Shown: positions 24,308-52,530, counted from the first letter of the stretch. The stretch: DNA of 64,000 bases from Omphiscola glabra (GCA_964017045.1 OZ024808.1:26009896-26073895); one strand, 5' to 3'. Numbers and translations are program-made. Notes: generated by a model not told the origin, from the letters alone.

Positions 24308-24666
24308 CAGGGGTGGGCAAACTTGTTGTGCTGAGGGCCACATTGACATATGTAAAACTATTTGGGGGCCGCATGTCTATTATGTCCAATTTTTAAGTGT
24401 CGATAAACATTTATCTATATTAAAAATCGCATTTTAGCATTACAAGTACAAGAAAAAAGTCAAGGACTGTTTTTAAAAAATTGAAAATTAGAAAAATGTT
24501 GATACAAAATGTAAAAAAAATTATAACGGTACATGAAATTCTGTAAAATTCAAAAATATGACTTAAAAACAAAGAGTTTTTTAAAATTAATAAATGCCTC
24601 AGAGGGCCGCATAAAATCAAATGCCGGGCCGCATGCGGCCCGCGGGCCGTAGTTTGCCCACCCCTG
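24308..24666. mobile_element. hAT-like MITE with CAGGGGTGGGCAAAC termini
   Basis: 359 bp; termini CAGGGGTGGGCAAAC and GTTTGCCCACCCCTG are perfect inverted repeats, and GTCTAGAC occurs on both sides as a perfect 8-bp duplication. The right half has GC-rich CGGCCCGCGGGCC palindromic sequence, the middle is AT-rich. No transposase. Confidence 0.93.
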
Positions 24667-24674
24667 GTCTAGAC

Positions 24675-26454
24675 AACCCCCCCCCCCCCCCCAGATTTTC
24701 TTAAATCCTCCTTGATTAAGTTATACATTTTTAACCGGTTAAGGAAAAATTGGGGATGGGGTGTCGATGGAAATCTTTTGTGTTCGAAGGGGTTCCATGT
24801 AGTCGCTGGCAAAATAAAATACTGTATCGCTATCTTCAGACCGAATTTGTAGTGTTATATTCAAGGTCGGATTGTCATTATAGAGTGTGAGCGGGTGCCT
24901 ATTTCTTTGTTAGCCTTTCATTTCGTTTCTGTATGCAATCAAACAGTCTGTGGCGTAGGAAAAAAAAAGTGTGTGGGGGGGGGGGGGGGGTTGATTTCAT
25001 GCCACGCCACTGTAAACGTTGACCCATCAGCTCATCATTGTTGTAATTGTTGCAAGTTTTGTTGGGGTGGGTGGGTGGGTGGGTGGGTGGGTGGGTGGGT
25101 GGGTGGGTGTCTGAATTTGTATTGACAGTTGTCTATCTTACTAGATACTCCAAGATATACTTTTAGATACTCAGTAACTATTATTGTTTATTTGTGTGTA
25201 TGGCAGTGCGGGAGGGGGAAAGAGGTAGGGGAGAGGGGAGGGAGAGAGGTGAGGGAGATATGATGGGGTTTAAAGTTTATCATTTTCATAATCCCCAAAC
25301 TTGCGGTCACTCCGCACAGGGGCGTCCTCTAGAAACACTTTTCCGATTTAACAGGTGCGTGTTTGAGAAGATGTCAAATTCATGGGGGGACCGGGGGGGG
25401 GGGGGGGGACAAAAAACAACAACAAACGATTTACAAACATTTGACTTTTCTAAACAAGCGATTTATTGTTTTCTGATACAAACAGAGCCAACGCAAACAC
25501 ATTAGGAGATCAACAGTGCATGTGAACAGTGTATGCAAACAGTCTTTGTAAACGTTATTTCTAAGGACATTCTTATGAGGTCCGCCCATGACATATCTGC
25601 GATGTTCCCCTGCGGCAAGACGACGTTGGGGATTGAATGGAGCATTGGTCAGTACGAGATACCGACTCGGCCCGTGGCTAGCAATAATTAGCCAGCTGAC
25701 CAGCACTAACTGTTGTTTGTTGACCTACCGCGTGTTATGACATCCGGGGACCCACAATGGGATGGTGGCCGCAAAAGATCAACTCTTCGGCCACGGCCAA
25801 GTCAACGCCCTCGCCGGCCATTCTTTTTGCTACCTGTCGGTGGCCAAATATTGATGCGGTGATCCGGCGATTGGTCAAGCACCTGGTTCCGTCCGTGACG
25901 TCAGGGAGAATAGCTGTATCTTCCGGGTAGTCTGCCGCGCCTCTAACGATCTTTGACATCATGATCTCGGGACAAGGAAAAAAACAAAAGAATGCTATTG
26001 CGTGTCACGGATACAATGGGGTTGGTACAATCGGTAGGGTACAATTGTGTGGCTCAGTCGGTAGATACAATTGGTGAATTGTAAATACAATTGGACAGGA
26101 GTGCATGGGCGGGGGTCAGTGACATCTCAGAACATGGGAGAATAAAAGCTAAACTCGAAGCTAAACGGCGATCAACACAAGTGTCACTTATTCGCACATC
26201 GGTTAATGCACCATTCAGTTCATCCAACAAGTCGCCGGGTGCATTATTTCATTGACAAACGTTTGGACCACTCACGTCGTTTAAATATGTTGAACTTAGC
26301 TGTCGATGTGATTCCCGGCGCCCCCACTGCTCCCCTATTTAAAATCCCTTTCAAACAAAGACACACACAGACACACAGACATACACACACTCACACATAC
26401 ATGCACACACCCATGACATTCAATTTTAAAAAAAAAGCACTTAACATCGTCTCC
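24675..26454. other. No gene recognised
   Basis: Contains poly-C/poly-G runs (24677-24690, 24974-24990, 25396-25408), a (GGGT)n run at 25064-25107 and a short GA-rich stretch. A possible MITE remnant lies at about 24948-25013 (GTGGCGTAGG ... CCACGCCACTG). Confidence 0.4.
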
Positions 26455-26669
26455 AGACATGTTGCTTGTATTTCAGTCACAGAATTAGGGCTGCGCCAGA
26501 CATGTTGCTTGTATTTCAGTCACAGAATTAGGGCTACGCCAGACATGTTGCTTGTATTTCAGTCACAGAATTAGGGCTACGCCAGACATGTTGCTTGTAT
26601 TTCAGTCACAGAATTAGGGCTACGCCAGACATGTTGCTTGTATTTAAGTCACAGAATTAGGGCTACGCT
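26455..26669. repeat. 43-bp minisatellite, 5 copies
   Basis: Unit AGACATGTTGCTTGTATTTC plus AGTCACAGAATTAGGGCTACGCC, nearly identical copies. Confidence 0.96.
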
Positions 26670-28499
26670 GATGCGTTTTTTGGTGGGGGTTTTTTTGTAC
26701 TTTAAAAGACTCCCCCTACCCTCATAACCCCTTAACCCCCAACCCCAATAAACCATGCACCTTACACCCTTCCCCCATACCCTCCTACTCCCTACCCCCA
26801 TACCCTCGAGATGTTTAACAATCAAATGCTACATACCGATTCCTGATCATAATTAATAATCTAGTTTTGTTTAAAAGGGAAATAACTAACATTACATAAA
26901 GGTTGAGACAGAGACATATTATGTTAGTGGAAACGGACGGATGGACGGATTTGGGGGGGGGGTGTTGATGGAGGGGGTGGAGGTTTGAGTTCATTTAGAA
27001 AAAAGAAAGTAAATTTATTTGCCCTGAAAAAAATACTCCATATTTCTTTCGGGTAAATTTTTCAAGGTCACCCTTTGCGGAGCTGACAGGAGAAGGTATA
27101 GTTGACATCTTGCAATTTCATACTATTTCTCGAGTATAAAATAATACAGTATACTGTAAACAAACATAAGTAATCAAGCGTCGATTCATCAAGTATAAAG
27201 TAATGAAGTATAAAGTAATCAAGCATAAACAAATAAAGTATAAAGTAATCAAGTACAAAGCAATTAAGTACAAAGTAATCATGTATGTAGTAATTAAATA
27301 TACAGATTTTTAACTGTATTTTTTACTTTCCTCACATTTTTATACCTTGAGTAAGTGCACTTTTTATTTTATTAAGAGCAACTTTTTTTTACCGACCTTC
27401 AATATTTAAAACAAAAAAACAAAAAATAATAATAGTCACGCCCCTGCACACCTAACCAAAAAAATGAACCACAAGTTGTCACACAAATTCTGGCTCCCCA
27501 AAATACCCCATTAACCGGCACCCCCACCTGACAAACCTTCTTAATCCCCCCGCCCCGCTCTCGCCCCCCCGGAAGACCAATAAATTCGTCTTAAATCTGT
27601 TTCTTTTCTTGATCGATGCTTCCTCCAGTTTTAAGGCTTCTAAATCTTCAACCATTTTTTGTTTGGTGTGTTCACTTCCAATTAAGAACACGGTAACACG
27701 TAATTATAGGACAGCTGTTTCCCCCTCGTGTTTTACAGCGGACAGGATGTGTGAGTGTCATTGTGAGAGAGTGTGTGTGTGTGTGTGGGGGGGGGGGGTG
27801 ATGAGGTTTGAGCAGATTGATGAGCTGTGAAAACATAATATATTATTTTTAAGATATATATATATATATTTTTTTTTGGTTAGAAGATTCGAGTTAGTGC
27901 GTGTATGTGTGTATGTGTGTGCGTGTGTGTGCGTGTATGTGTGTGTGTGTGTCCTTGTTCTCTAGTTATTATAGCACCCAAACTTAGGAAAAATTGTTCT
28001 TTCTCCCGCTACAACACACGCAGCTTTTCACGCGTATTTTTTCTTTCCCACACGCATTTTTTTCTTTTCCCACGCATTGATTTTTAGTGTTTTTTGTTGA
28101 TGTTGTTTTTTTTTGCTTTAGAAAAAAAACCCACACTATAAAATACAGAAAAAAAGATAAAAACTATATACTGATATTTTAAAGCTTGCATCGGGGATTT
28201 CAAAAAAGTATAAATGTCACGTGAAATAAGATTGTTGCGGTCTATCCCAGTCCATAAACAGCAGGGTAGTTTTTTTTGTTTTTGGTGGTATCGTCTTCCC
28301 GTGAGGCAAGTGGGGCGAGAAGAGAAGGTGAGGTACATGGACAAGTCGTGAGACATTAACGTTCAGATTTCAGACTCATTTGCCGGCTGGGATGTGATAG
28401 TTAGTGGTTTCCAAATACCGGCTACATCCTCGTTGTGTCGAATCGGTTTTTTTTTTTTGGGGGGGGGGGGGATATCGTGGGGGCTGTGACATTCTGATA
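26670..28499. other. No gene recognised; microsatellites
   Basis: A loose 14-15 bp AAGTATAAAGTAATC repeat at 27165-27295, (GT)n runs at 27770-27787 and 27897-27950, a (TA)n run at 27855-27868 and long T/G homopolymers near 28449-28471. Confidence 0.6.
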
Positions 28500-28507
28500 C
28501 ATTCATG

Positions 28508-28694
28508 CAGGGCCGGCCTTAGGCCACTGCAACCTATGCGGCCGCAGTGGGCCCCGCACTTTCATAGGCCCCGCCCCGAATTTATTTTCGAATAGAAAAT
28601 TCTTAATTTTCACTTATTATCCTTATTCCTACCCAGACTGGGCCCCGCGCAATCCGTTTCGCATAGGGCCCCGCAATTGTTAGGGTCGGCCCTG
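28508..28694. mobile_element. hAT-like MITE with CAGGGCCGGCC termini
   Basis: 187 bp from CAGGGCCGGCCTTAGG to GGTCGGCCCTG; perfect 8-bp duplication CATTCATG. GC-rich ends (GGCCCCGC repeats) around an AT-rich core. Confidence 0.92.
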
Positions 28695-28702
28695 CATTCA
28701 TG

Positions 28703-29105
28703 CAGTGGTGCAGAGCCCAGGCGGGGTGGGGGGGGGAAGAAGGGCCAGACTGGCTGATGTCACGAGGGGGAGGGGAATGGCGTTGTTACGGGAAGCCGGT
28801 GTGTGACCTCATACAATACCAATGGTTTCGCTAACACACCCACACCCCCCCCCCCCGCCCCACACTCACTCAAAAACAAGGATTGATGACGTCATTTTTT
28901 GAAAATAAAACATGTTTACGATTCTAAGTCTGGGAAAAAAGAAAGCCACAGACCACCACAATGAAGACACCACCTTCAGACGTGAACGTAGCGTACATTT
29001 AAAGTGTCTACAGCTGAGTCCTGCGACCAGTTTTCCCACCTGTTTACGACTCCTATAGACCGGGGAAACATCTCTCAGAGACTCACGCTCCAAAATGGCA
29101 GGCCA
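28703..29105. other. No gene recognised
   Basis: Unique sequence with a C-run at 28846-28855. Confidence 0.5.
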
Positions 29106-29380
29106 CTTGGGGGGGGGGGGGGGGTTGGGTGGTGGGGAGTTTGGGGGGGGTTGGGTGGTGGGGAGTTTGGGGGGGGGTTGGGTGGGGGTTGTTGGGTGGT
29201 GGGGAGTTTGGGGGGGGGGGGGTTGGGTGGTGGGGAGTTTGGGGGGGGGTTGGGTGGTGGGAAGTTTGGGGGGGGTTGGGTGGTGGGGAGTTTGGGGGGG
29301 GGGGTTGGGTGGTGGGGAGTTTGGGGGGGTTGGGTGGTGGGGAGTTTGGGGGGGGGGGTTGGGTGGTGGGAAGTTTGAGG
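29106..29380. repeat. G-rich ~24-28-bp array, about 10 copies
   Basis: Unit TTGGGTGGTGGGGAGTTTGG followed by a G-run of variable length (7-16). The plus strand has many G3+ runs, so it is a dense G-quadruplex candidate. Repetitive Gly- or Pro-rich open frames here are artefacts. Confidence 0.95.
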
Positions 29381-29555
29381 GGGCACCGAGTCGCACCAAA
29401 AAAAACACAAAAAATCTTATCCATGACAGAATTCGGGGGCCAAAGTTTGTGAGAAACTGCTCGAGTGCCTCACCAAGGATTACAGCGAGGGCGAGATAAG
29501 CATCTACTCCAGCAGGTGTCATCATTATCACCCAGCCACCTGACGGAGCGCCCTA

Positions 29556-29812
29556 CCGCCGTGGTTAGGCCGCCGTGGTTAGGCCGCCGTGGTTAGGCCG
29601 CCGTGGTTAGGCCGCCGTGGTTAGGCCGCCGTGGTTAGGCCGCCGTGGTTAGGCCGCCGTGGTTAGGCCGCCGTGGTTAGGCCGCCGTGGTTAGGCCGCC
29701 GTGGTTAGGCCGCCGTGGTTAGGCCGCCGTGGTTAGGCCACCGTGGTTAGGCCGCCGTGGTTAGGCCGCCATGGTTAGGCCGCCATGGTTAGGCTGCCAT
29801 GGTTAGGCTGCG
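29556..29812. repeat. 15-bp minisatellite, 17 copies
   Basis: Unit GCCGCCGTGGTTAGG, almost perfect except at the right end where CCG becomes CCA. Confidence 0.96.
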
Positions 29813-30160
29813 TGGTTGGTACTGAATATTTAGTGTTTCCAGGGCCATAAGAAGGAAAACTGCCCCCCGCCCCCGGGGGAAAAACATTGCGATAACTCAC
29901 CCCCCTCCCCATTGTTTCACCAAGAACAAGGAATGATACAATGGCACACACGAATATATATACATTTTGGCGCCCCAAGAAGTCAACGCTCGTGGTGGCT
30001 CCCCCCTTCACCCTACTCCATATGCCCCTGCTTCTGACGCTCCTACTTCTAGTTTACGCCCCCCGATGGTTGCTATGATATTGTGTACGAACAATAAGCT
30101 CGTGACATCTTTGCTCCCAGACATCGTTGAGATTAGACACACCACAGAGACGTTAAGCGC

Positions 30161-30350
30161 TTGGTCAGGACTACGCCATCTTGATCAGGACTACGCCATC
30201 TTGATCAGGACTACGCCATCTTGATCAGGACTACGCCATCTTGATCAGGACTACGCCATCTTGATCAGGACTACGCCATCTTGATCAGGACTACGCCATC
30301 TTGATCAGGACTTCGCCATCTTGGTCAGGACTAAGCCATCTTGATCAGGA
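30161..30350. repeat. 20-bp minisatellite, about 9-10 copies
   Basis: Unit TTGATCAGGACTACGCCATC. The nested MITE complex at 30359 is inserted at its right edge. Confidence 0.96.
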
Positions 30351-30358
30351 CACTACAT

Positions 30359-30802
30359 CAGGCCTGCACAACATGCGGCCCGCCAGCAACCACTTTGCGA
30401 CCCGCCAGCAACCACTTTGCGGCCCGCCAGCAACCACTTTGCGGCCCGCCAGCAACCACTTTGCGGCCCGCCAGCAACCACTTTGCGGCCCAGCGAAGGA
30501 ACGAAATATTCTTTATTCTTATTGTTTTCTTAATAGCTTTCCCCCACTGTCCTATTTTACTTTGGCCCGCACAGGCTTTTCCTATATTATTACGGCCCAC
30601 CCAGTGGCGTAGTGAGGGGGGCAAGGGGGGCATCATACCCCGGGCGCTACTCACAAAGGGGCGCCAAATGGTAAATTTTACTATAATATTATATGATTTT
30701 CGAATGTGGGGGGGGGGGCGCTAAAAAGGTATTGTGCCCCGGGCGCGAGTTAAGCTCGCTACGCCACTGGGCCCACCTTACATTTTGAGTTGTGCCGGCC
30801 TG
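30359..30802. mobile_element. hAT-like MITE with CAGGCC(T/G)GCACAAC termini, carrying a nested MITE
   Basis: Left end CAGGCCTGCACAAC and right end GTTGTGCCGGCCTG are inverted repeats; flanks CACTACAT / AACTACAT (7 of 8). Inside are about five tandem 22-bp copies of a GCGGCCCGCCAGCAACCACT unit (30376-30490) and a second, intact MITE at 30602-30769. Confidence 0.88.
30602..30769. mobile_element. hAT-like MITE with CAGTGGCGTAG termini, nested
   Basis: 168 bp, CAGTGGCGTAGTGAG ... GCTCGCTACGCCACTG, perfect 8-bp duplication GGCCCACC. It has internal CCCGGGCGC blocks near both ends and a poly-G run in the middle. It is inserted within the element at 30359-30802, so it is younger. Confidence 0.93.
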
Positions 30803-30810
30803 AACTACAT

Positions 30811-31178
30811 CGTTATATGGATAATTACGGCTGTTTACAATTTTTAGAACAGAGATATAACATATTTAAATAGTGTTAAAAAAAAGGTGGTGGGGGGGGG
30901 GGGGTGATTTCAACAACGATCGGCCATGACAGGTCGGACTGTGAGGCTGCGACATGCGGGCTTAACTGTCAGGATATGTCAAGGTCTCTGTCATTGACTG
31001 ACAATCTGTTCAAGATATGTCAAGGTCTCGGTCATTGACTGACAATCTGTTCAATAGAACGCATCCATGCTATTGTTTTCATTTGTCTTATTGCTTGGAA
31101 GCAACATCAAGTTATATATAATATATATGGGTTTTTTTAATATTCCTAGTTTATGTGTATAATTTTTTTTGTCGACAG
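30811..31178. other. No gene recognised; short duplication
   Basis: Two copies of an ATATGTCAAGGTCTCTGTCA plus TTGACTGACAATCTGTTCA segment (30971-31053), then AT-rich sequence leading to the first Gfi1 acceptor. Confidence 0.6.
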
Positions 31179-47347
<16,169 letters not shown>

Positions 47348-47693
47348 CAAAGAGTGATGCCCCTTGCCTAGTCTCTCGTGCAAAAAAAAAAAAAAGTCAA
47401 GATGGCGGGAAAAATAAACAACTTCATTCGTATTGGTGGGAAAAGATGCTGTTCATTTTGACGGGGGCGGAAGTTGTTGTAAAGATGGAAAATGTGATTG
47501 CAGAACACACACACACACACACAATGTTAGTCAAAATATATGGTTTGTTTCACAACATCTTCACCAAGGAACAATGCGAGTGCTTCTAATTAAACATTTG
47601 GATTTCAAGACTTATTCCCATAATAACTATGAAACATGGTTACGTGACTTGACACTGTGGAATATGTTCGGGAGTTGTGCAGCTTACAGAGGT

Positions 47694-47900
47694 TTGATGG
47701 TTGGCTTACAGAGGTTGATGGTTGGCTTACATAGGTTGATCGTTGGCTTACAGAGGTTGATGGTTGGCTTACAGAGGTTGATGGTTGGATTACAGAGGTT
47801 GATGGTTGGCTTACAGAGCTTGATGGTTGGCTTACAGAGCTTGATGGTTGGCTTACAGAGCTCGATGGTTGGCTTACAGAGGTTGATGGTTGGCTTATGG
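47694..47900. repeat. 21-bp minisatellite, about 10 copies (Gfi1 3' UTR region)
   Basis: Unit GTTGATGGTTGGCTTACAGA plus G. Confidence 0.95.
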
Positions 47901-47959
47901 GGCTTGATTTGTTAGCAGAATTATTTATTACTATTGTTCAACACACCGTATACTTGTAT

Positions 47960-48120
47960 GTAAGCACCACTTGTGACATGTAATACGTCATGTAAGCACC
48001 ACTTGTAACATGGAACACTTGCATGTAAGCAGCACTTGTGACATGGAACACTTCATGTGAGCACCACTTGGGACATGGAACACTTGCATGTAAGGAGCAC
48101 TTGCGGCAATGGAATACTGC
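47960..48120. repeat. ~33-bp repeat, about 5 copies
   Basis: Unit CATGTAAGCACCACTTGTGA plus CATGGAACACTTG. Confidence 0.9.
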
Positions 48121-48779
48121 GTAACATGTATTTTCTGGCAGATTTGACTTGATGAGGCATTGAACAGAAAGTGTGTATTGTGCATATTAATTGTAGCATT
48201 TTAGAAAGTGACAGTAATGTAAAAAATAATTAGATCATACAAGCAGCTGTCCCAAACAGCTGTCGCAAGCAGCTGTCACAGTGTAGGAAGTGATCTGGCC
48301 GGTGATAGTTTGTTAACTTAGTCATTTAACGACATTTTATAGACTTAAGCATGTAGCCGTTTCTTATCTTAAAATCCCCATTGACAGTTCATGCTTTGCA
48401 AGAATTAAATAATTTGCTTCATACAAAATTATAATATGTTAATGGACACAAAGTTAAGTTACAAAATGTGACATTACGCGTGAAAGATGTATGTGCTGGT
48501 CAAAGCTAATTGTTCAGGTCAAAGTTACAAAGACAGAACATCCAGTTAGCCTGGTTTTGGTTGAAATAGATCTTTTGAGTGTATAGATCTATACATTATA
48601 AAGATGGCAACGCTGTAAATATATTGGTAAAGAATACAAATCTTAGTTTTAAGGCCACAAGGCCACACGCTTATTTTTAACTTCTAATTTTTGTACGTTT
48701 GTTGTAAATGGGAATCTTTCAGTTTATTGTGTACGTTTGCAAAGAAAACTCGTGAAGTCACTCTCTAAAATATGCTGGA

Positions 48780-48785
48780 AATAAA
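48780..48785 (+). terminator. Candidate poly(A) signal for Gfi1
   Basis: AATAAA is followed within 40 bases by a GT-rich stretch (GTTTTGTGTCTGG), a typical downstream element. A second AATAAA at 47413-47418 is nearer the stop. Which one is used cannot be decided from sequence. Confidence 0.45.
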
Positions 48786-48798
48786 AGAGATTTTACAC

Positions 48799-49035
48799 AA
48801 AGGACATTTGAGTTTTGTGTCTGGTATAAGACTAAAAAGAAAGGACATTTGAGTTTTGTGTCTGGTATAAGACTAAAAAGAAAGGACATTTGTCTGGTAT
48901 AAGACTAAAAAGAAAGGACATTTGAGTTTTGTGTCTGGTATAAGACTAAAAAGAAAGGACATTTGAGTTTTGTGTCTGGTATAAGACTAAAAAGAAAGGA
49001 CATTTGAGTTATGTGTCGGCTACAAGACTAAAAGA
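48799..49035. repeat. 41-bp minisatellite, 5-6 copies
   Basis: Unit AAAGGACATTTGAGTTTTGT plus GTCTGGTATAAGACTAAAAAG; one copy near 48883 has an internal deletion of about 8-9 bp. Confidence 0.95.
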
Positions 49036-49084
49036 AATATTGCTACTAATTTGTTACGGGGACCATGTTTTAGAAATAGATCAA

Positions 49085-49215
49085 TAGAGATGTAACATGC
49101 CATCAATGGAAATGTGACATGCCATCAATGGAAATGTGACATGTCATCAATGGAAATGTGACATGTCATCAATGGAAATGTGACATGTCATCAATGGAGA
49201 TGTGACATGCCATGA
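49085..49215. repeat. 22-bp repeat, about 6 copies
   Basis: Unit ATGTGACATGCCATCAATGG plus AA. Confidence 0.95.
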
Positions 49216-49399
49216 TTGAAATCATCGAACAAAGAATCAACATTCTCTTTTACCCCCTCCCCCCCTCGCCTCCCCCCTCCCCTCTCAACCACCACTTCCT
49301 TCGACCAACTCTCCCGCCTTGCCCTCCCCTCTCCCCCACCCCCTCCCATGTTGGAGATATTTATTTAGTTTTTGTTGTTAATGATCACAATACCAACAT

Positions 49400-49640
49400 T
49401 ACCACTGTGCACTGCACAGGCCGGGCGTAACGATGTCCATGTGCACTGCACTGGCCGGGTGTGACGATGTCATTGTGCACTGCAGTGGCCGGGCGTAACG
49501 ATGTCACTGTGCACTGCACTGGCCGGGTGTAACGATGCCACTGTGCACTGCCGTGGCCGGGTGTGACGAAGTCAATGTGCACTGCAGTGGCCGTGTGTAA
49601 CGATACCACTGTGCACTGCCGTGAATGGGTGTAACCATGT
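49400..49640. repeat. ~34-bp repeat, about 7 copies
   Basis: Unit GCACTGCACTGGCCGGGTGT plus AACGATGTCACTGT. Confidence 0.94.
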
Positions 49641-50361
49641 TATGAATTACGGATTAATCCGCCTCCCCTGTGTGAAAAAAATCAACGAAAACCATGAACC
49701 ACACCGCCGTGACGCCCAGGGCGCTCGGTGCAACATTGTACAGCAAGCGACCCCCTCGGCTTGATGATACCATCATAATCAGCTGCGTGTCCGTGATGTA
49801 ACCAACAATCACCCCCTTAACCCTTCCCCCCCCCCACCAATACCCATCCAACACTCGTACGCCAAATCCATTTGTCTAATTGCACGGAGTCACAAAACAT
49901 GATTAGCCACACGATGGGCCAGCGTTAAAAGGCAAACACAAACTCACGGATACTCTCGTCTCATTGCAAATGGCGAGATTTTCAAAAAGAATTATACATT
50001 TTACATGAACCCTGGCTTTGGTTAACTTAGCAATCCTCGGAGATTTCTCGCGCGCGCTTATTCTGATTGGTTCAAACGCGTCGTGTGCGTGAGCTCAAAT
50101 CTCGCGTGCGGAGTGGGAGGAGATTCTCGCTAGGTGGCAGTGTTAGGTGCCACTGTGTTAGGGACGCCAATCAGAAGAAGTGCCAGTGTTGCCGGGAGAA
50201 TCAAACCATTATCTGGACAATGTCACGCGAGGGATGGGTTGTCACGGGGGTTGTAGGGGCACAATGGTTGCTGACACTGTCTTTTGTGTTAGTGGTATTC
50301 AAGCGGGCCCTATTGTAGTCTAACTTTCATTAGTGTATGGAGCGGCAATGTAATTACGTAG
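49641..50361. other. No gene recognised
   Basis: Unique sequence; a CpG-containing patch at about 50040-50160. The 83-codon open frame at 50067-50318 has no recognisable domain. Confidence 0.4.
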
Positions 50362-50612
50362 ACAGACATTGCTCCTAGTAGACAAACATCGCTCCTAGAT
50401 AACAGACATCGCTCCTAGATAACAGACATCGCTCCTAGATAACAGACATCGCTCCTAGTAGACAGGCATCGCTCCTAGTAGACAGACATCGCTCCTAGTA
50501 GACAGACATCGCTCCTAGTCGACAGACATCGCTCCTAGATAACAGACATCGCTCCCAGTAGACAGACATCGCTCCTAGATAACAGACATCGCTCCTAGTA
50601 GACAGACATCGC
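50362..50612. repeat. 20-bp minisatellite, about 13 copies
   Basis: Unit GACAGACATCGCTCCTAGTA with TAGATAACAGAC variants. Confidence 0.96.
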
Positions 50613-50639
50613 TCCCATTGTACGGCACGCCGTAGTTCA

Positions 50640-51150
50640 TAGTCTACACAGGTTGCCCCCGTACTGTACGCCTATATATGTACATAGCTTACTCAGATAA
50701 GTAGCCCCCATAGTAGATCACGCCGCTGTACATTAAGTGCTTACACAGATATGTTGCCCCCATTGTATTGCAAGCCGCTGTTCATAGTTTATACAGATAA
50801 GCAGCCCCCATAGAAGGTCACGCCTATGTACATACACTCTTAAAAATCTATCGTAAAAGTACCCCTCGTTTACAGTAACTCACTGTGTACAAGCGGCCAG
50901 TAAGTTACTGCTTTTACTTTGAGAAAGCGATAACATATTGTTATCAGCCTACAGTAATTTAGCGATAATATGCTGTTACTTTTCAGTTTACAGACTGTAG
51001 CTTACACGGATAGTTAGCTCCTATAACAGGTCAGGCCGCTGTACATCTTACACAGACAGGTAGCCCCCCTCCCCAAATAGTTGGTCACGCCGCTGTACCG
51101 GTAGCCCCCATAATAGTTCACGCCTCTGCACATAGCTCACATATATCTGC
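50640..51150. repeat. Degenerate long-period repeat
   Basis: Spaced copies of GTAGCCCCCATAGTAGATCA plus CGCCGCTGTACATA, about 60-100 bp apart. Confidence 0.75.
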
Positions 51151-51919
51151 CTAAAATCCACGCGAAAGGGGAAGCAAATAAAAAAAGCTTTTTAAAGACG
51201 TTCAGTGGGGAAACTCTTGACTAATAACAAGCTGTTTAGCTGTAGTCAATTTCTTACAATAAATCTTCGGATTATGACCCTGCCTAAGACTTAATGCAAT
51301 CTTTTCAAGCTATTTCGCACTAGCATCCGTCCGTCCCAATGTGACGACGGTGTAGACTTCGCTGGACAAAATCACAAGGCCTGCGATTTTTGTTTTTTGC
51401 TCTAGGACTATAAGCTGGTTCCCTAGACAGCAAATCGCCTCTCTCCACGCACCTGGATAACCCAAAGGGAACATCATGTGGATGATACAGCTTGGCACCA
51501 GTTACTGCGTCGCAGGAGTTGTCGGAATCTTTCATTGCATTTATGACTCCGCCCACGGTACTCCGACTCCGGGTTTTGATTCAAGGTTTCCTTCTCTTAG
51601 ATGAATCGCCACCCAAGTTTTTAATCGACCCCAATCCGACCGGGGGGGGGGTGCTGAAGTTTTTGCTTGACTGAACTCCAGACCACAAGCTTGGGATGTC
51701 AAATATCTTTCCCTGTATCATGTGACGTTTCACCGTACGCGAGTCTCATGGAAACACTGTGTTTAACTCATAAGAAGAAAAACACACACGATTTTGGACT
51801 GTGCTGTAATGCCGTTGGTGAACGTTGTAAAATTTGCCCCTTATATATTAAAAAACATTTTTGAAAACATATTGTTTTCCCCTGAAGTTTTTTTAATAAA
51901 TGTATAATGGGTGTGGTTA
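51151..51919. other. No gene recognised
   Basis: Minus-strand sequence at 51310-51540 has two adjoining open frames that would join with a single shift, but no motif spacing matches a known domain. Confidence 0.3.
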
Positions 51920-52062
51920 CGTTGAGGGGGAGAAAACGCACACCCTCCCTTGGTGATGGGGAGAAAACGCACACCCTCTCTCGGTAAGGGGGATAAAACG
52001 CACACTCTTCCTCGGTGAGGGGGACAACCCGCATATACTCCCTCTGTGAGGAGAAGAGCCCG
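51920..52062. repeat. ~33-bp repeat, 4-5 copies
   Basis: Unit GGGGGAGAAAACGCACACCC plus TCCCTCGGTGA. Confidence 0.93.
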
Positions 52063-52364
52063 CATGCCCCCCCCCCCCTCTTTTTCGGAAGTATTTACCA
52101 CTGGACAATGTCCATAGTCATAGTTACCATCAGACAAGAAATCAGAATATCACACTCTGACCAGTCCCATGTCATTTCTTGACCAAATCAGACTTCACAC
52201 TCAAGGCGCCAGTCATTCCCCGGGCTACTCACACATGTAACAGCGTGACCAGATTCCCAGGGGCTCACCCCGAAATCAGATTTTTTAATGTTGTGTGCGC
52301 ACACTGATAGTGGTCAGCATTCAGGCATGTCCGTCAACGTTCACGTGTCGATATTTGAACACAC

Positions 52365-52530
52365 CAAATCCTGGTCTAGGACTTCTAAGACTTATGTACT
52401 CCTGGTCTAGGACTTCTAAGACTGATGTACTACTGGTCTAGGACTTCTAAGACTGATGTACTCCTGGTCTAGGACTTCTAAATGTACTCCTGGTCTGGGA
52501 CTCTGAAGATTGATGTACTCCTGGTCTATA
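52365..52530. repeat. ~31-bp repeat, about 5 copies
   Basis: Unit CTGGTCTAGGACTTCTAAGA plus CTGATGTACTC. Confidence 0.93.

Larger units (their letters stand above)
47348..48800 (+). other. Probable Gfi1 3' UTR
   Basis: This lies downstream of the Gfi1 stop. It contains a (CA)n run near 47504-47522, a 21-bp minisatellite at 47694-47900, a loose ~33-bp repeat at 47960-48120, and unique AT-rich sequence to 48780. The 3' end is inferred from the poly(A) signal below; an earlier AATAAA at 47413-47418 could give a very short UTR instead. Confidence 0.5.

Noticed and set aside
29556..29812. GGTTAGG array as telomere-like repeat
   Set aside because: The 15-bp unit GCCGCCGTGGTTAGG contains a single TTAGG and is not a run of TTAGGG.
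51310..51540. Possible C-type lectin exon on the minus strand (WREAICCLGNQLIVL)
   Set aside because: It needs a frameshift, and the spacing from Trp to Cys, Gly and Leu does not match the C-type lectin pattern.
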